DNA of 23,882 bases, taken from Terrimonas_A sp036262095 (GTDB lineage Bacteria > Bacteroidota > Bacteroidia > Chitinophagales > Chitinophagaceae). Position numbers and translations under genes: made by a program. Shown piece by piece: positions 7,243 to 17,400 of this stretch (positions within the stretch are counted from its first letter, which is position 1; every line of letters begins with the position of its first letter). The notes below the pieces were generated by a model that saw only the letters and a list, made by a program, of their open reading frames with translations, was not told the origin of the DNA and ran no database searches. The stretch lies in assembly GCA_036262095.1 (NCBI GenBank), contig DATAJQ010000263.1, positions 1 to 23,882 of the forward strand, read 5' to 3'.

Positions 7243-8919
7243 ATGTTCTCAAGAATTTTCGCTTCTTTGCTTGCCTGCCTGCTCCTGTTTGCAGGCGCTT
7301 CCGCCCAGCAACCTGTTTATACCCATGCAGACACCCTCCGCGGCAGTATCACGCCTGAACGCGCATGGTGGGATGTGCAGCGTTATGATATTACAGTAAA
7401 GCCCGATTATAATTCCAAAACCATTACGGGAAAGAACCTGCTGACCTATCAGGCCGTTTCATTATCAGCCAAACGCCTGCAACTGGATTTGCAGGAACCT
7501 TTAGTGATAGACAGTATAATCCTGGATAAAGCCATAACGCTTACCTATACCAAAGAAGGAAATGCCTGGCACGTGGATATGCCTTCACAAAAAAAGAACA
7601 GCCAGCATACGCTTGCCATTTATTACCAGGGCAAAGTGCATGAAGCAAGACGTGCACCCTGGGATGGAGGATGGATCTGGGCAAAAGATTCATTGGGACG
7701 CCCCTGGATGACCGTCGCCTGCCAGGGCCTGGGCGCTTCAGTCTGGTTTCCCTGCAAAGACCATCAAAGTGATGAACCGGATAAAGGAGCCAGCCTTACG
7801 ATGATCGTGCCTGATACTTTAACAGCGATCGGCAATGGAAGACTGCAATCAAAGAAAATCAATGATGACGGAACAGCCACCTATACTTATGCAGTAACCA
7901 ATCCTATCAGCAATTATTGCATTATCCCGTATATTGGCAAGTATGCCAACTTTAAGGAAGTGTATAAAGGGGAAAAAGGATCGCTTGATATCAACTACTG
8001 GGCACTCGACTACAATCTTCAAACAGCCCGGGATTATATGCCGAAGGAAGTACACAATATGCTGAATGCATTTGAACACTGGTTCGGACCCTACCCTTTT
8101 TATGAAGACGGTTATCAGTTGATCGAAACATCACACACAGGCATGGAACATCAAAGCGCTGTGTCGTATGGCAACTGGTATAAGCCTGGCTATCGTGGCC
8201 GTGATGCCAGCGGCACAGGCATCGGGATGAAATGGGATTTCATCATCATCCACGAAAGCGGGCATGAATGGTTTGGAAATAATATCACTACCAAAGATCT
8301 GGCAGACATGTGGGTGCATGAAGGATTTACCAATTACAGCGAGACCCTGTTTGTCGACTACATCTTTGGCAAGGAAGCAGCAGATGCTTATAATAAAGGT
8401 ATCCGCAGGGGTATCCGGAATGACAAGCCCATCATTCCAGCTTACGGAGTGAATGCGCAGGGAAGCGGCGATATGTATCCCAAGGCAGGAAATATGCTGC
8501 ATTCCATCCGCCATGGGCTGGATAATGATGAATTGTTCAGAAGCATCCTGAGGGGCCTGAGTAAAACCTTCTATCATCAAACTGTTACAACCCAGCAAAT
8601 AGAAAACTATATCTCTGCCCGGGCCAAGTTTAATTATGCACCGGTTTTCAATCAATACCTGCGCACCACACAGATACCTTCGTTTGAATTTTATATTTCC
8701 CCGGATCAAAAGAAAGTGAAGTATCGCTACACAAACTGTGTAAAAGGGTTTAATCTTCCGATGACACTTAAAAATGAAAACAGTAAGTTGTCGTTGACTC
8801 CGACAGACCAATGGAAGGAGACTGCTTTACAAGACAAACAGATTGCCTTACTGACGAAGGAAGCGATTGAAAATATGTATTACATCAAACCTGTTGAACT
8901 TACAGAAACCCCTCATTAG
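7243..8919 (+). CDS. secreted M1 family metallopeptidase (aminopeptidase)
   Basis: This 558-aa exported zinc aminopeptidase has a signal peptide covering residues 1-21 (cut after AGASA). The catalytic site is the M1 signature HESGH at 337-341 plus the third zinc ligand Glu360, exactly HExxH-x18-E. The substrate-recognition loop reads GMEHQ at 300-304 instead of the classical GxMEN, a variant I have seen in Bacteroidota M1 proteins. Tyr412 in YPKAGNML is the likely transition-state tyrosine. The N-terminal half matches the beta-saddle domain. The long helical C-terminal domain of large M1 enzymes is missing, and only a short beta-rich end remains. It should trim N-terminal residues from peptides in the periplasm or outside the cell. 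It has its own promoter at 7169-7202 and is divergent from DUF885. Confidence 0.95.
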   Translation: MFSRIFASLLACLLLFAGASAQQPVYTHADTLRGSITPERAWWDVQRYDITVKPDYNSKTITGKNLLTYQAVSLSAKRLQLDLQEPLVIDSIILDKAITLTYTKEGNAWHVDMPSQKKNSQHTLAIYYQGKVHEARRAPWDGGWIWAKDSLGRPWMTVACQGLGASVWFPCKDHQSDEPDKGASLTMIVPDTLTAIGNGRLQSKKINDDGTATYTYAVTNPISNYCIIPYIGKYANFKEVYKGEKGSLDINYWALDYNLQTARDYMPKEVHNMLNAFEHWFGPYPFYEDGYQLIETSHTGMEHQSAVSYGNWYKPGYRGRDASGTGIGMKWDFIIIHESGHEWFGNNITTKDLADMWVHEGFTNYSETLFVDYIFGKEAADAYNKGIRRGIRNDKPIIPAYGVNAQGSGDMYPKAGNMLHSIRHGLDNDELFRSILRGLSKTFYHQTVTTQQIENYISARAKFNYAPVFNQYLRTTQIPSFEFYISPDQKKVKYRYTNCVKGFNLPMTLKNENSKLSLTPTDQWKETALQDKQIALLTKEAIENMYYIKPVELTETPH

Positions 8920-8940
8920 GATTCCCACAATGACTTTATG

Positions 8941-9006
8941 AACAATCCGGTAATACAGGAAGCAAAACCGAAGCCTCTTTCCTGCTCCCTGTGTTACCGG
9001 ATTGTT
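8941..9006. terminator. long stem-loop after the M1 peptidase gene
   Basis: The 19-nt arms 8941-8959 and 8988-9006 pair at 18 of 19 positions, and the exception is a G-U pair. The 28-nt loop can fold further. It begins 22 nt past the M1 stop codon. No T-run follows, so termination is likely but not certain. It could instead protect the 3' end of the mRNA. Confidence 0.6.
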
Positions 9007-9200
9007 ATCACAGTATTACTATGATGTTAGGATGCACATTTATATTAACAAAATCCACAGTTTACTACCAGGCGAAGCCCCTTTATTCCCAGGCAGGGTT
9101 AAATTAATGTTGTGAAGCTTCTTGCCTGAAGTTTTCCACAAAAAGCAGTAGTAACTTAGAGTACCATGCTTGCCAACCCTACAAAAAAGTGTGGAAAACT

Positions 9201-9386
9201 ATGAGCAATCTTATCGTCAAATCAGGCAATAATCTTGTGATCACACTGGCATTGCTTTTAATGCTGCCCATGTATGCGCTGTTATTTTTGATCAAACAGA
9301 TAGAAATCACAAAAGACCGTTACAGCATAAAACAGCGGTATCTGAAGCGCCTGAGAAAAGAAAGGTCGGAACACCAGCTCACTTAA
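9201..9386 (+). CDS. small single-pass membrane protein, 61 aa
   Basis: I do not recognise this protein. After a short polar start (MSNLIVKSGNN) it has one hydrophobic segment at about residues 12-32, rich in Leu, then a strongly basic tail (KQRYLKRLRKERSE). This is the layout of a small inner-membrane protein with its C-terminus in the cytoplasm. The ATG at 9201 is preceded by GGAA eight bases upstream. A GTG at 9189 would add four residues (MWKT). It sits alone between the M1 peptidase and the alcohol dehydrogenase, with about 190 nt on its downstream side, and no terminator of its own is seen. The gene call rests only on composition and a clean frame. Confidence 0.45.
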   Translation: MSNLIVKSGNNLVITLALLLMLPMYALLFLIKQIEITKDRYSIKQRYLKRLRKERSEHQLT

Positions 9387-9458
9387 AAAGGAGTTGAGTT
9401 GTTTGAATTTTACAGGTTTTAGTTTGATTTCCCCAATCCGACCTATCATTGCCCCGCT

Positions 9459-9466
9459 TAACTTTG
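9459..9466 (+). promoter_or_regulatory. candidate -7 box upstream of the alcohol dehydrogenase
   Basis: TAACTTTG is an exact TAnnTTTG match about 110 nt before the ATG at 9576. No TTG is found 17-23 nt upstream, so only half of the promoter is supported. Between it and the start codon lies an 8-bp inverted repeat (gccggtat at 9482-9489, ataccggc at 9536-9543), which could be an operator or leader structure. Confidence 0.3.
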
Positions 9467-9575
9467 GGGCACAAATACAACGCCGGTATAAGAGGAACAT
9501 ACAGGATACTTTCCTTCTGATCCGATCCCCGGAAAATACCGGCTGAATTTTCTTTTATAAAACAAGATTATCACT

Positions 9576-10622
9576 ATGATCGCAGCAAAAGCTTATGCGG
9601 CACAAAATCCTGCCGCTCCATTAACACCATGGGACTTTGAGCGCCGTGAAGTAGGCCCACATGATGTACAGTTCGATATTCTCTATTGCGGAGTTTGCCA
9701 CTCCGACCTCCATCAGGTGCGCAATGACTGGTTTCCCGGCATTTTCCCGATGGTACCGGGGCACGAGATCGTTGGAAGAGTGGTTAAAGTAGGAGATCAT
9801 GTAAAGAAATTTAAAGTCGGTGACCTTGCCGGCACAGGCTGCCTGGTCGATTCCTGCCGCACCTGCGACAATTGCCGTGACGGGTTGGAGCAGTACTGCA
9901 GCAACGGCAATGTGTTGACGTATAACAGCCTTGATAAATACGGCGATGGCTCTCCTACCTATGGCGGTTATTCCAATACCATTGTAGTGAAGGAAGATTT
10001 TGTAGTGCATATTTCCGACAAACTCCCGCTTGCAGCCACAGCTCCCCTGCTCTGCGCCGGCATCACTACCTATTCACCGCTGAAGCACTGGAAAGTGGGC
10101 AAAGGGCATAAACTTGCTGTATTGGGTCTTGGAGGGCTTGGCCATATGGCCGTAAAATTCGGTGTGGCACTTGGCGCGGAAGTAACCATTTTAAGCACTT
10201 CTCCTAAAAAAGAGGCTGATGCCAAAAAACTGGGAGCGCATCATTTCGTTCTCACCACTGATGCAGAACAGGTAAAAAAGGCAAGAGGAAGTTTTGATTT
10301 CATACTCGATACAGTGAGTGCCGAACATGATTTCGCGCTTTACTTATCCTTGCTGAAAACAGATGGCACACATATCTGTGTAGGTGTTCCTCCGGCACCT
10401 AACAGGATCCCTGCCTTTTCATTGATCGTTGGCCGGAAAAGTGTGGCAGGCTCATCTATCGGAGGTTTGCCCGAAACACAGGAAATGCTTGATTTCTGTG
10501 CTGCCCATAATATCGTATCGGAGATCGAACTGATCAATATAAAAGATATCCAAACCGCTTATGAGCGGATGGAGAAAGGTGATGTGAGATACCGCTTTGT
10601 GATAGATATGGCCACTTTGTAA
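9576..10622 (+). CDS. zinc-dependent NAD(P) alcohol dehydrogenase / aldehyde reductase, YahK-like
   Basis: This 348-aa cytosolic medium-chain dehydrogenase belongs to the cinnamyl-alcohol-dehydrogenase branch. Catalytic zinc ligands are Cys41 (GVCHSD), His63-Glu64 (PGHE) and Cys160 (LLCAGITTYSP). Structural zinc ligands are Cys94, Cys97, Cys100 and Cys108. The Rossmann glycine motif GLGGLG is at 184-189. Stretches such as CGVCHSDLHQVR, CAGITTYSPL and IGGLPETQEMLDFC closely match what I recall of E. coli YahK, a broad NADPH-dependent aldehyde reductase of the same length, so detoxifying reduction of aldehydes is the likely role. The residues after the Rossmann motif (STSPKK) fit NADPH preference. 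It faces the Nudix-type regulator across a shared terminator, so regulation by that neighbour is possible but not shown. Confidence 0.95.
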   Translation: MIAAKAYAAQNPAAPLTPWDFERREVGPHDVQFDILYCGVCHSDLHQVRNDWFPGIFPMVPGHEIVGRVVKVGDHVKKFKVGDLAGTGCLVDSCRTCDNCRDGLEQYCSNGNVLTYNSLDKYGDGSPTYGGYSNTIVVKEDFVVHISDKLPLAATAPLLCAGITTYSPLKHWKVGKGHKLAVLGLGGLGHMAVKFGVALGAEVTILSTSPKKEADAKKLGAHHFVLTTDAEQVKKARGSFDFILDTVSAEHDFALYLSLLKTDGTHICVGVPPAPNRIPAFSLIVGRKSVAGSSIGGLPETQEMLDFCAAHNIVSEIELINIKDIQTAYERMEKGDVRYRFVIDMATL

Positions 10623-10662
10623 AATGAAAAAGCCACCGGAAATCCGGTGGCTTTTTCATTTT
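10621..10662. terminator. bidirectional terminator between alcohol dehydrogenase and Nudix-type regulator
   Basis: A perfect 19-bp stem (10621-10639 / 10644-10662) has an AAAT loop. The GC-rich core gccaccgg/ccggtggc is flanked by A-run and T-run on either side, so it works in both directions for the two convergent genes. It overlaps the last base of the dehydrogenase stop codon. Confidence 0.93.
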
Positions 10663-10675
10663 AACGGCAATGCCT

Positions 10676-11389
10676 CTATGATCCGTTCGCAATCTTATGC
10701 GGGTTGGCCACAAAATTGAGGAAGGAATGGAAGTTGTCGTTATATGCTTTTGTATTCACTTTATAATAGAAGGCCCCTTTCTTTGAGCCGAGTTTATCTT
10801 TATCCGCCAGCTTGGTGAGCAAATGGGTAGATAATATCTTTCTGTTGAAATTCCCTTTGTCGAAGGTGGTGTTATAAACACATTCATACAGGTTCTGCAG
10901 TTGCGGGATCGTAAATTTTGCCGGCAGCAGTTCAAACAACAAAGGATGGAGTGCCGCTTTATAGCGCAGTTTTTCCTTGGCCAGCTCCACCATCTGGTTA
11001 TGATCAAAGATAAGATCCGGCAGGTGATTGATCGAAAACCAAACCGGATGATAATCCTCACTCAGTTGCTGTTTGTATTTCTGGATATCGATCAATGCAA
11101 AGTAGGCTACTGATATGGTTCGTTCTTCTGTATCCCTTTTGATCTCGCTGAACGCATGCAGTTGTTCCATATACATCACATCCAGCCCGGTAAGATTTTT
11201 CAGTACCCGTTTTGCTGCGGCTTCAGCTGTTTCGTGTAATTGTATAAAACCACCGATCAGGCTCCACTCCCCCTTGCAGGGCTCAAATCCCCGTTGGATC
11301 ACCAGCAGCTTCAATTCCTGCCCATCATAGCCAAAAATGATACAGTCTACAGCCAGCAGGAACCGGGGTTGCTTTGAATAATGTCTCAT
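10676..11389 (-). CDS. NrtR/AraR-type transcriptional regulator with degenerate Nudix domain
   Basis: This 237-aa protein has an N-terminal Nudix fold (about residues 8-145) and a C-terminal winged-helix DNA-binding domain (about 155-232; FTIPQLQNLYECVYNTTFDKGNF and NRKILSTHLL are the usual recognition stretches). The Nudix box at 47-69 keeps its frame (Gly47, Glu53, Arg61, Gly68), but the three catalytic glutamates of REUxEExGU are Val62, Asn65 and Leu66. Hydrolase activity is therefore very unlikely and the domain should act as a ligand sensor. Known relatives are NrtR (senses ADP-ribose, controls NAD synthesis) and Bacteroides AraR (senses arabinose). The ligand here cannot be read from the sequence. 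It is convergent with the alcohol dehydrogenase and next to the esterase block, both possible targets. Confidence 0.9.
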   Translation of the reverse strand: MRHYSKQPRFLLAVDCIIFGYDGQELKLLVIQRGFEPCKGEWSLIGGFIQLHETAEAAAKRVLKNLTGLDVMYMEQLHAFSEIKRDTEERTISVAYFALIDIQKYKQQLSEDYHPVWFSINHLPDLIFDHNQMVELAKEKLRYKAALHPLLFELLPAKFTIPQLQNLYECVYNTTFDKGNFNRKILSTHLLTKLADKDKLGSKKGAFYYKVNTKAYNDNFHSFLNFVANPHKIANGS

Positions 11390-11435
11390 GCGTGTGTATT
11401 TACAGGTTGCAATTTACAGTTTGAATCATTTGAAC

Positions 11436-11466
11436 AAAAAAAAGGAGCCTTTTTCAAGGCTCCTTT
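11436..11466 (-). terminator. terminator of the 2274-aa esterase gene
   Basis: A perfect 11-bp stem (aaaggagcctt 11441-11451 / aaggctccttt 11456-11466) has a TTTC loop. On the minus strand it is followed by a T-run (plus-strand A at 11436-11440). It sits 21 nt past the stop codon. Its core nearly repeats that of the terminator at 21623-21661. Confidence 0.92.
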
Positions 11467-11487
11467 AAAGGATTTATCCTGAACTTA

Positions 11488-14400
11488 TCAGTATTTAACC
11501 ACCTTGGTCACCCGTGGCTTTTGATCGGCTCCAACCACCTGAAGGATATAATTACCCCTGCCGGTGATCTTTCCATTCAATCCCAATTGCTGTCTCCACA
11601 TGCCTTTCAGTGCATTGGTGAATTCTTTCCTGAACACAACCCTTCCGCTCATATCATATACAATGACCGTCAACCTGGAAACGTCTTCCTTCAACGACAA
11701 TTGCAATGTCAGATCGCTTACAAAAGGATTAGGATAAGCTTTGATCAATGTTTCATCTTCAACAGTTGAAACTTCCTGTTTCGGCGCCGCTTCTGCCAAT
11801 GCTGCCAGCGTGGTTGCTGCTGCCGCAATCTGAGGTGCAGTTGGTCCGGAACGGCCAGTGATCTGCTGGGTCTGCTGTGTCACAGGTTCCACATTCGGGA
11901 TCGCTTCCAGCGAGATGCTGTTGATGAAGCCATAACCTACAGAGGAATATACAGTGATCCATACTTCGCCATTTTCATCAGGCCTGATATTACTGATCTT
12001 GGCGGTATTGGAATAGTTCTCGAAAGAATTCAGGCTTACTGTCTGATCCCCGATCTTATACACCGTATTATTAGCCTGGTTATAAGAGGAGCCCGCATAG
12101 AAGATGAAATTATATGCACTTGCCTGGTTCAACCCGGTAAACTTAACCCTTGCTGTGTCAGCAAAATCCATGAAGTAGAAATTGCTCATCACTTTATCAG
12201 GAACCACTCCTGAATTGTTGCCGGTAGTGAGGCCCAGCGCATTATTGAAACCACTGAAGTTCTCTACTACATTAAAATTGATACCTGTTGACTGATTTGC
12301 TGAATTGATCAGGTTAGACATTGTAAAGTCATCAGAAAGCAGGGTATTCGTATTGTTCCAGCCGCCGCTTTCTGCATTAGCTGCTGCATCATTCAGGTTC
12401 AGGTTCACGATATAAGATACAGTAGACGCACTGGCAATATTGCTGAATGCAGTGTATTGTCCTGCGCTGATCACCGTACGGATCTTATAGTAATAAACCG
12501 ATCCGCCGGTCAGACCTGTGTTGGTATAGGTAACACTGTTGAGCGCCATATCAGCGATCTTGCTGTACACACCATCCGCAGAAGTGCTTCTCCACAATTC
12601 GTATCCTGTACCTGCACTGCCTGCATTATTCCAGTTAAGCCTGATCTTATCAGTAGAAAGACCGGTAGCCGTAACATTGGTAGGCGGCAATGCAATTGGC
12701 AGGAACGGATAAGACTGTATCTCCAGGGCACCGATATAAGCATTGGAAGTGGAGCCCACTTTCGATACTACGATCTCGATCTGGCCATTTGCGTCTGCAG
12801 AAAGATCGCTCAGTTTTACAAAGCCTGCTGTGTTATTATCAACATTCAGGTCGCCTGATTTTCCACCGGCTGCATACCTGGTGATCAGGGTTCCTGTACT
12901 TGCGCGGCTCGCTGTAAAGATGAGGTTGTATTTCTTATCAGTTGATAATCCACTCAGCAGAATACGTTTACCTGAAGTTGCAGGATCATAATAAGAAGTG
13001 CGCATTACATCATCAGCATACACACCGCTATTGTTGCCGGTAAGCGTACCGCCGGTAGAACTTCCAACCCATCCGTCTGTAAGCGTAACCGTAATGCCGG
13101 TAGATGCATTGCCGGAGGTTTTCAAATCGGCCAGGCTGGCTCCTGCATCCGGTGTTCTGCTGAAGTTGTTCCAGCCGGCTACCGGGTAAGTCAGATTGAA
13201 GTTCACATACGTATAAGTAAGTGATGTGTCAACAACCGTTACAGTGAACAGTTTGCTGCTGCTCGCCCCGCTTTGATCTGTTGCGGTAAGTTTGATATCC
13301 TTGAACACACCGGTAGTGTTGCCAGGCTGAATAGAGATAACTCCTGTGCCATTGCCGGTTTGGTTCAGCGTCACAAACACCGGTGCATTTGCAAGTGAAA
13401 GAGTGATCACATCACCTGCATCATCCGTTGCTGACACATTCAGGCTTACGGTTTGACCGGTATTCACCTGCTGGTTGCTTACTGCGTCAAGCAGCGGGCT
13501 GGTGTTAGGCGTAGTAACTGAAACAGTATCACTGAACGCTGAAATTCCATTAGCATTGAGAGCGCGAACTGCATAATAGAAGGTCTTATTACCTGTTACA
13601 GTCGCATCATCATAAGAAACCAGGTTGGCATTATTACCACCCGGGTTGAGCAGTGTATAAGCACCATTGCGTGTTGCAGACCTGTACACTTCGTAAGCTG
13701 ATTCGTTGAAAGCAGCGTCAGTCCAGGTAAGATGTGCTTTGCCATCCACAAATGAACCCGCCAGATCGCGCGGTTTTGCAGGAGCTGAACCATCGTCATA
13801 CACAGCCTCGATCACTACAGAATTCAGGTATCCATAAGTTGAACCCGCTTCTTTTGCTACTGTGAAAGTAATAGTGCTGTCTGCAGCAGGCGAAACCTGA
13901 TTGATGCTGACAGTATTCAGGTAATTATTGGCTGCATTCAATGAAACGCTCTGGCTTCCGATCGAATAAACGGTTGCCACACCTCCCGCAGGATTGTAGC
14001 GGCTTCCGAGGAAAGTAAAGTTGTATTTATTAGCAGGCGACAAACCAGACACTTTCACATTCTGCACAGTAGTGTTGGTGTAATAAGAAGTACGTAATAC
14101 ATTATCAGGATATATACCGGAGTTGTTGCCGGTATTGGCACCCGTTGTATTAAGACCCTGCCAAACATTCATCAGTTGAAGACTGATACCGGTAGTTACG
14201 CCTGCATCATTCTTCAAACCAGCGAAAATATCACCTGCTGCAGGAGCTTTATTGGTATTGTTCCATGGAGCAGGGGCCTGATAAGTGCTGGATGTAAAGT
14301 TTACATACACTTTATAGTTCGGATTCACATCCGTTACAGTAATAGTAAATGATTTTGTATCGAACCCGCCTTTTCCGTCATCCACCTTAGCTGTTACATT

Positions 14401-17400
14401 ATATACACCATTATCCGCATAGCCGGGAGCCAGGGATATGGAAGCCGTTGCACCAGTTGCATTAACTGTTGCAAAAGAAGGCAGTCCTGTAAATGACCAG
14501 GTCATCACATCTGCTGCATTCTGATCTGTTGCGCTCAGGCTGATGGAAGATGTCTGGCTTTCGCTCAATGTCGCATTATCAACAGCAGCCAGCACAGGGC
14601 TGAAGTTATCACTCACCACGAGGTTGAATGAAGTACTGCTATTTCCGCCAAAAGCATCGGCAGCAATAATCGTTACAGCGTACGTTCCCTGATCTGTGAT
14701 CGCAGGGGTATTAAAGCTGATAATGCCCGTGTTGGTACCCGGCGTTTGGGTAAAGCTTGCAAAAGCAGGCAAGCCGTTTGCAGACAGGGACAGTATGCCT
14801 CCGTCGGCATCAGCTGCAGACACATTAATATTCAGTTGCGTTCCATAACGCATAGACTGGCTTTCGATAGCATTTATCTGCGGCAAACGGTTTACGGTAA
14901 CAGCACTGTCTTCATTAGTATAAGAAGAGTTGCCACCGTCGTTCACTGCACGCACTTTATAATAGTACACACCATTAGGAACAAGCAATGAATCAGTGAA
15001 GCTGGTTGTATTCGCCGGCACAGCTTTGTAAGATGTGTAATCAGTGTTGTTGCCAATAGATCTTGCGATCTCGAAACCGGCTTCATTGTTTGAATTATCC
15101 TGCCAGTTAAGCACAACACTGGAGAAAGTTGCACCCGTTGCTGTCAGTGAAGACGGAGCGAGGGGCAAACCTGGCATGGCCAGTGTTTTCGCATTTGGCA
15201 TAACAGTACCCAATAATGTCAGCGGGATATTCTGTTTGGGAATATTACTGCCATTGGGGCCCTGCCATTTCACATCAAATGCGTTAGTAGTGCTCTTATT
15301 GAAATAGGACACATAAATAGTATGGGTGCCGGCAGTCAGCGTAATTGTACCGCTTTTCTCCCTTGAAGTATGAACACCATCGTTGTTCACTACCCTGTTC
15401 GTGGAGGTAAACCCATCGATATACAGGTTCGATCCGTCATCGGAAGTAGTATAGAAAGTATATTTTCCTGCAACCGGTATCTTGATCGTTCCGCTGAATT
15501 TAAAGGCATAGTTATCTTCCCTGTCTTGCTGCCCCAACATAAAACCAGGTATAAAGCCGGTCTTACGGACAGTAAGAGTCTCAAAACCCGGAACTACAGA
15601 TAATCCTGATTGTTCGTAGTATTCATACTTCACTCCATAGCCATTGTCGCTGAATTCAGATTCACCATAATGCCCTGTTGCCCTTACCTGATAATAATAA
15701 GTGGTATTGGCCGCAAGAGTAGTATCGGAGAAGGAAGTAGTATTAGCAGCGGTACGTCCTACCATTGTTGAAGCAACAGCCGGATCACTGGTACGCCAGA
15801 TCTCAAATGCGTTCTCATTGCTGCTATTGTCTGTCCATGTAAGGTTGATCTGCTTATGCGAAACTGCTGTAGCTGCCAGGTTACCTGGTTTGGTGGGTAT
15901 TGGCCCATTCACAGCCTTTACGTCATAGAAGATGCTGTCAGGAAGAGCGGTAAAGCTACCATTGGTTTGAGGCGTCTTCCAGTTTACAGTCAGCGACTGC
16001 CCGCTTGTGCCATCAAAGTAACCGATCGCTATAGGATATACACCTGCAGTAAGGGTAAGAGCAGCAGAATTTACGGTCTTGGCACTATGGCCACCGTCAT
16101 TATCTACTGTAGCAGCACCTGTGAAGCTGTATGGAGAAGAGGTTCCGTTGCGGCTTCCAAGCCAGAGTTTGCTTCCATCATCAGAATTGGTGTTGAAGGT
16201 GTATGTGCCGTCAACAGGGATCCTGATATAACCTTCATAGAGGAATGCAAAACGGTCTTCCTGTGTTCTGGGTGTAATGAAAACATTGTACATCGTGCCG
16301 GTTGCAACAGGCTCAAGTGTGTTGAAATCCGCCATCTTGGTCCAGGTACCTGTATAAACATATTGCCTGTACACCAGTCCGTTCATCACCGGCTGACCAG
16401 TTACCTGGTTGCTTGACTGCGAAACGTTACCAGCCTGATCTTTGGCTTTAACGATAAAGTTGTAGCTCTGGTTATAAGTAAGATTGTAGACCGTAAATGT
16501 TGTTTGAGAAGTGGTATATGACATCACACCATCAACATATACCTGGTAAAGCTTAACGCTGACATCATCGCTGGAAGCATCCCATGCAAGCGCTACAGAA
16601 GTTTTTGTAGTTCCTGTAACATGCAGGTTACCGGGAGCAGTTGGCGCCTGCACATCTTTCATCGTCAGCACGCTTACTGCATCAGTGGCAGCAGAAGCAG
16701 CCGATTCATTGACAGCTCTTATTTTATAATAATAAGTAGTGTTCGCTTCAAGTCCATTGATGGTGTAAGAAGATGCATTGGCATCTGCAAGAGCTACCAG
16801 TTTGAAAGGTCCGTCAGGCGATTTGGACTCAAATATCTCGTAGTTCGTTTCATTATAGGCCGGAGAAGGGTTGTCGACCCAGTTCAGGCGAACAGATGTT
16901 TTAGATAAAGCAGTTGCGCTGAGTCCTGTAGCCGCATCAGGCTTGTTGGCCCCGTTCGCATCAATAATTTTAACAGGAGCAGAGAAATCGCTTGAACAAC
17001 CATATTGCTCCATCACTTTCACGGTATAGTTACCGGGAGCAGTGGCTTCAAAATTGCGCGAAGTGCCAAGCACAGTAGAGTTGCCTACCAGTTGCCATTC
17101 GTAACTGGCATATCCTGCAGGCACTTCAAGAGGCACAGACGTGCTGCCATCTACAGATGGAATGGCACGGCTCATCATACCTGTGATGGTAATGGCAGGA
17201 GGAATGGTAGGTGCTTTTTCCTTGATCACAACCGGTACCGGCGACCAGTCGGACCATACTGTATCACGAAGGATACGTGCAGAGTAAGAACCGTATGCAG
17301 TTGCCGTGATCTCATTGCCGTTGGCGCCTGGTATCAATACACCATCTTTTCTCCATTCATAGCTGGTAAATCCGGGAGTAAGCCCAATTACCTGGCTGAT

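Noticed and set aside
8131..8811. 226-codon minus-strand open frame opposite the M1 peptidase
   Set aside because: It overlaps the HExxH active-site region of the real gene, and the translation shows no family features.
15856..16416. 186-codon plus-strand open frame opposite the PA14/FN3 region
   Set aside because: It is antisense to clear PA14 and FN3 motifs and has shadow-like composition.
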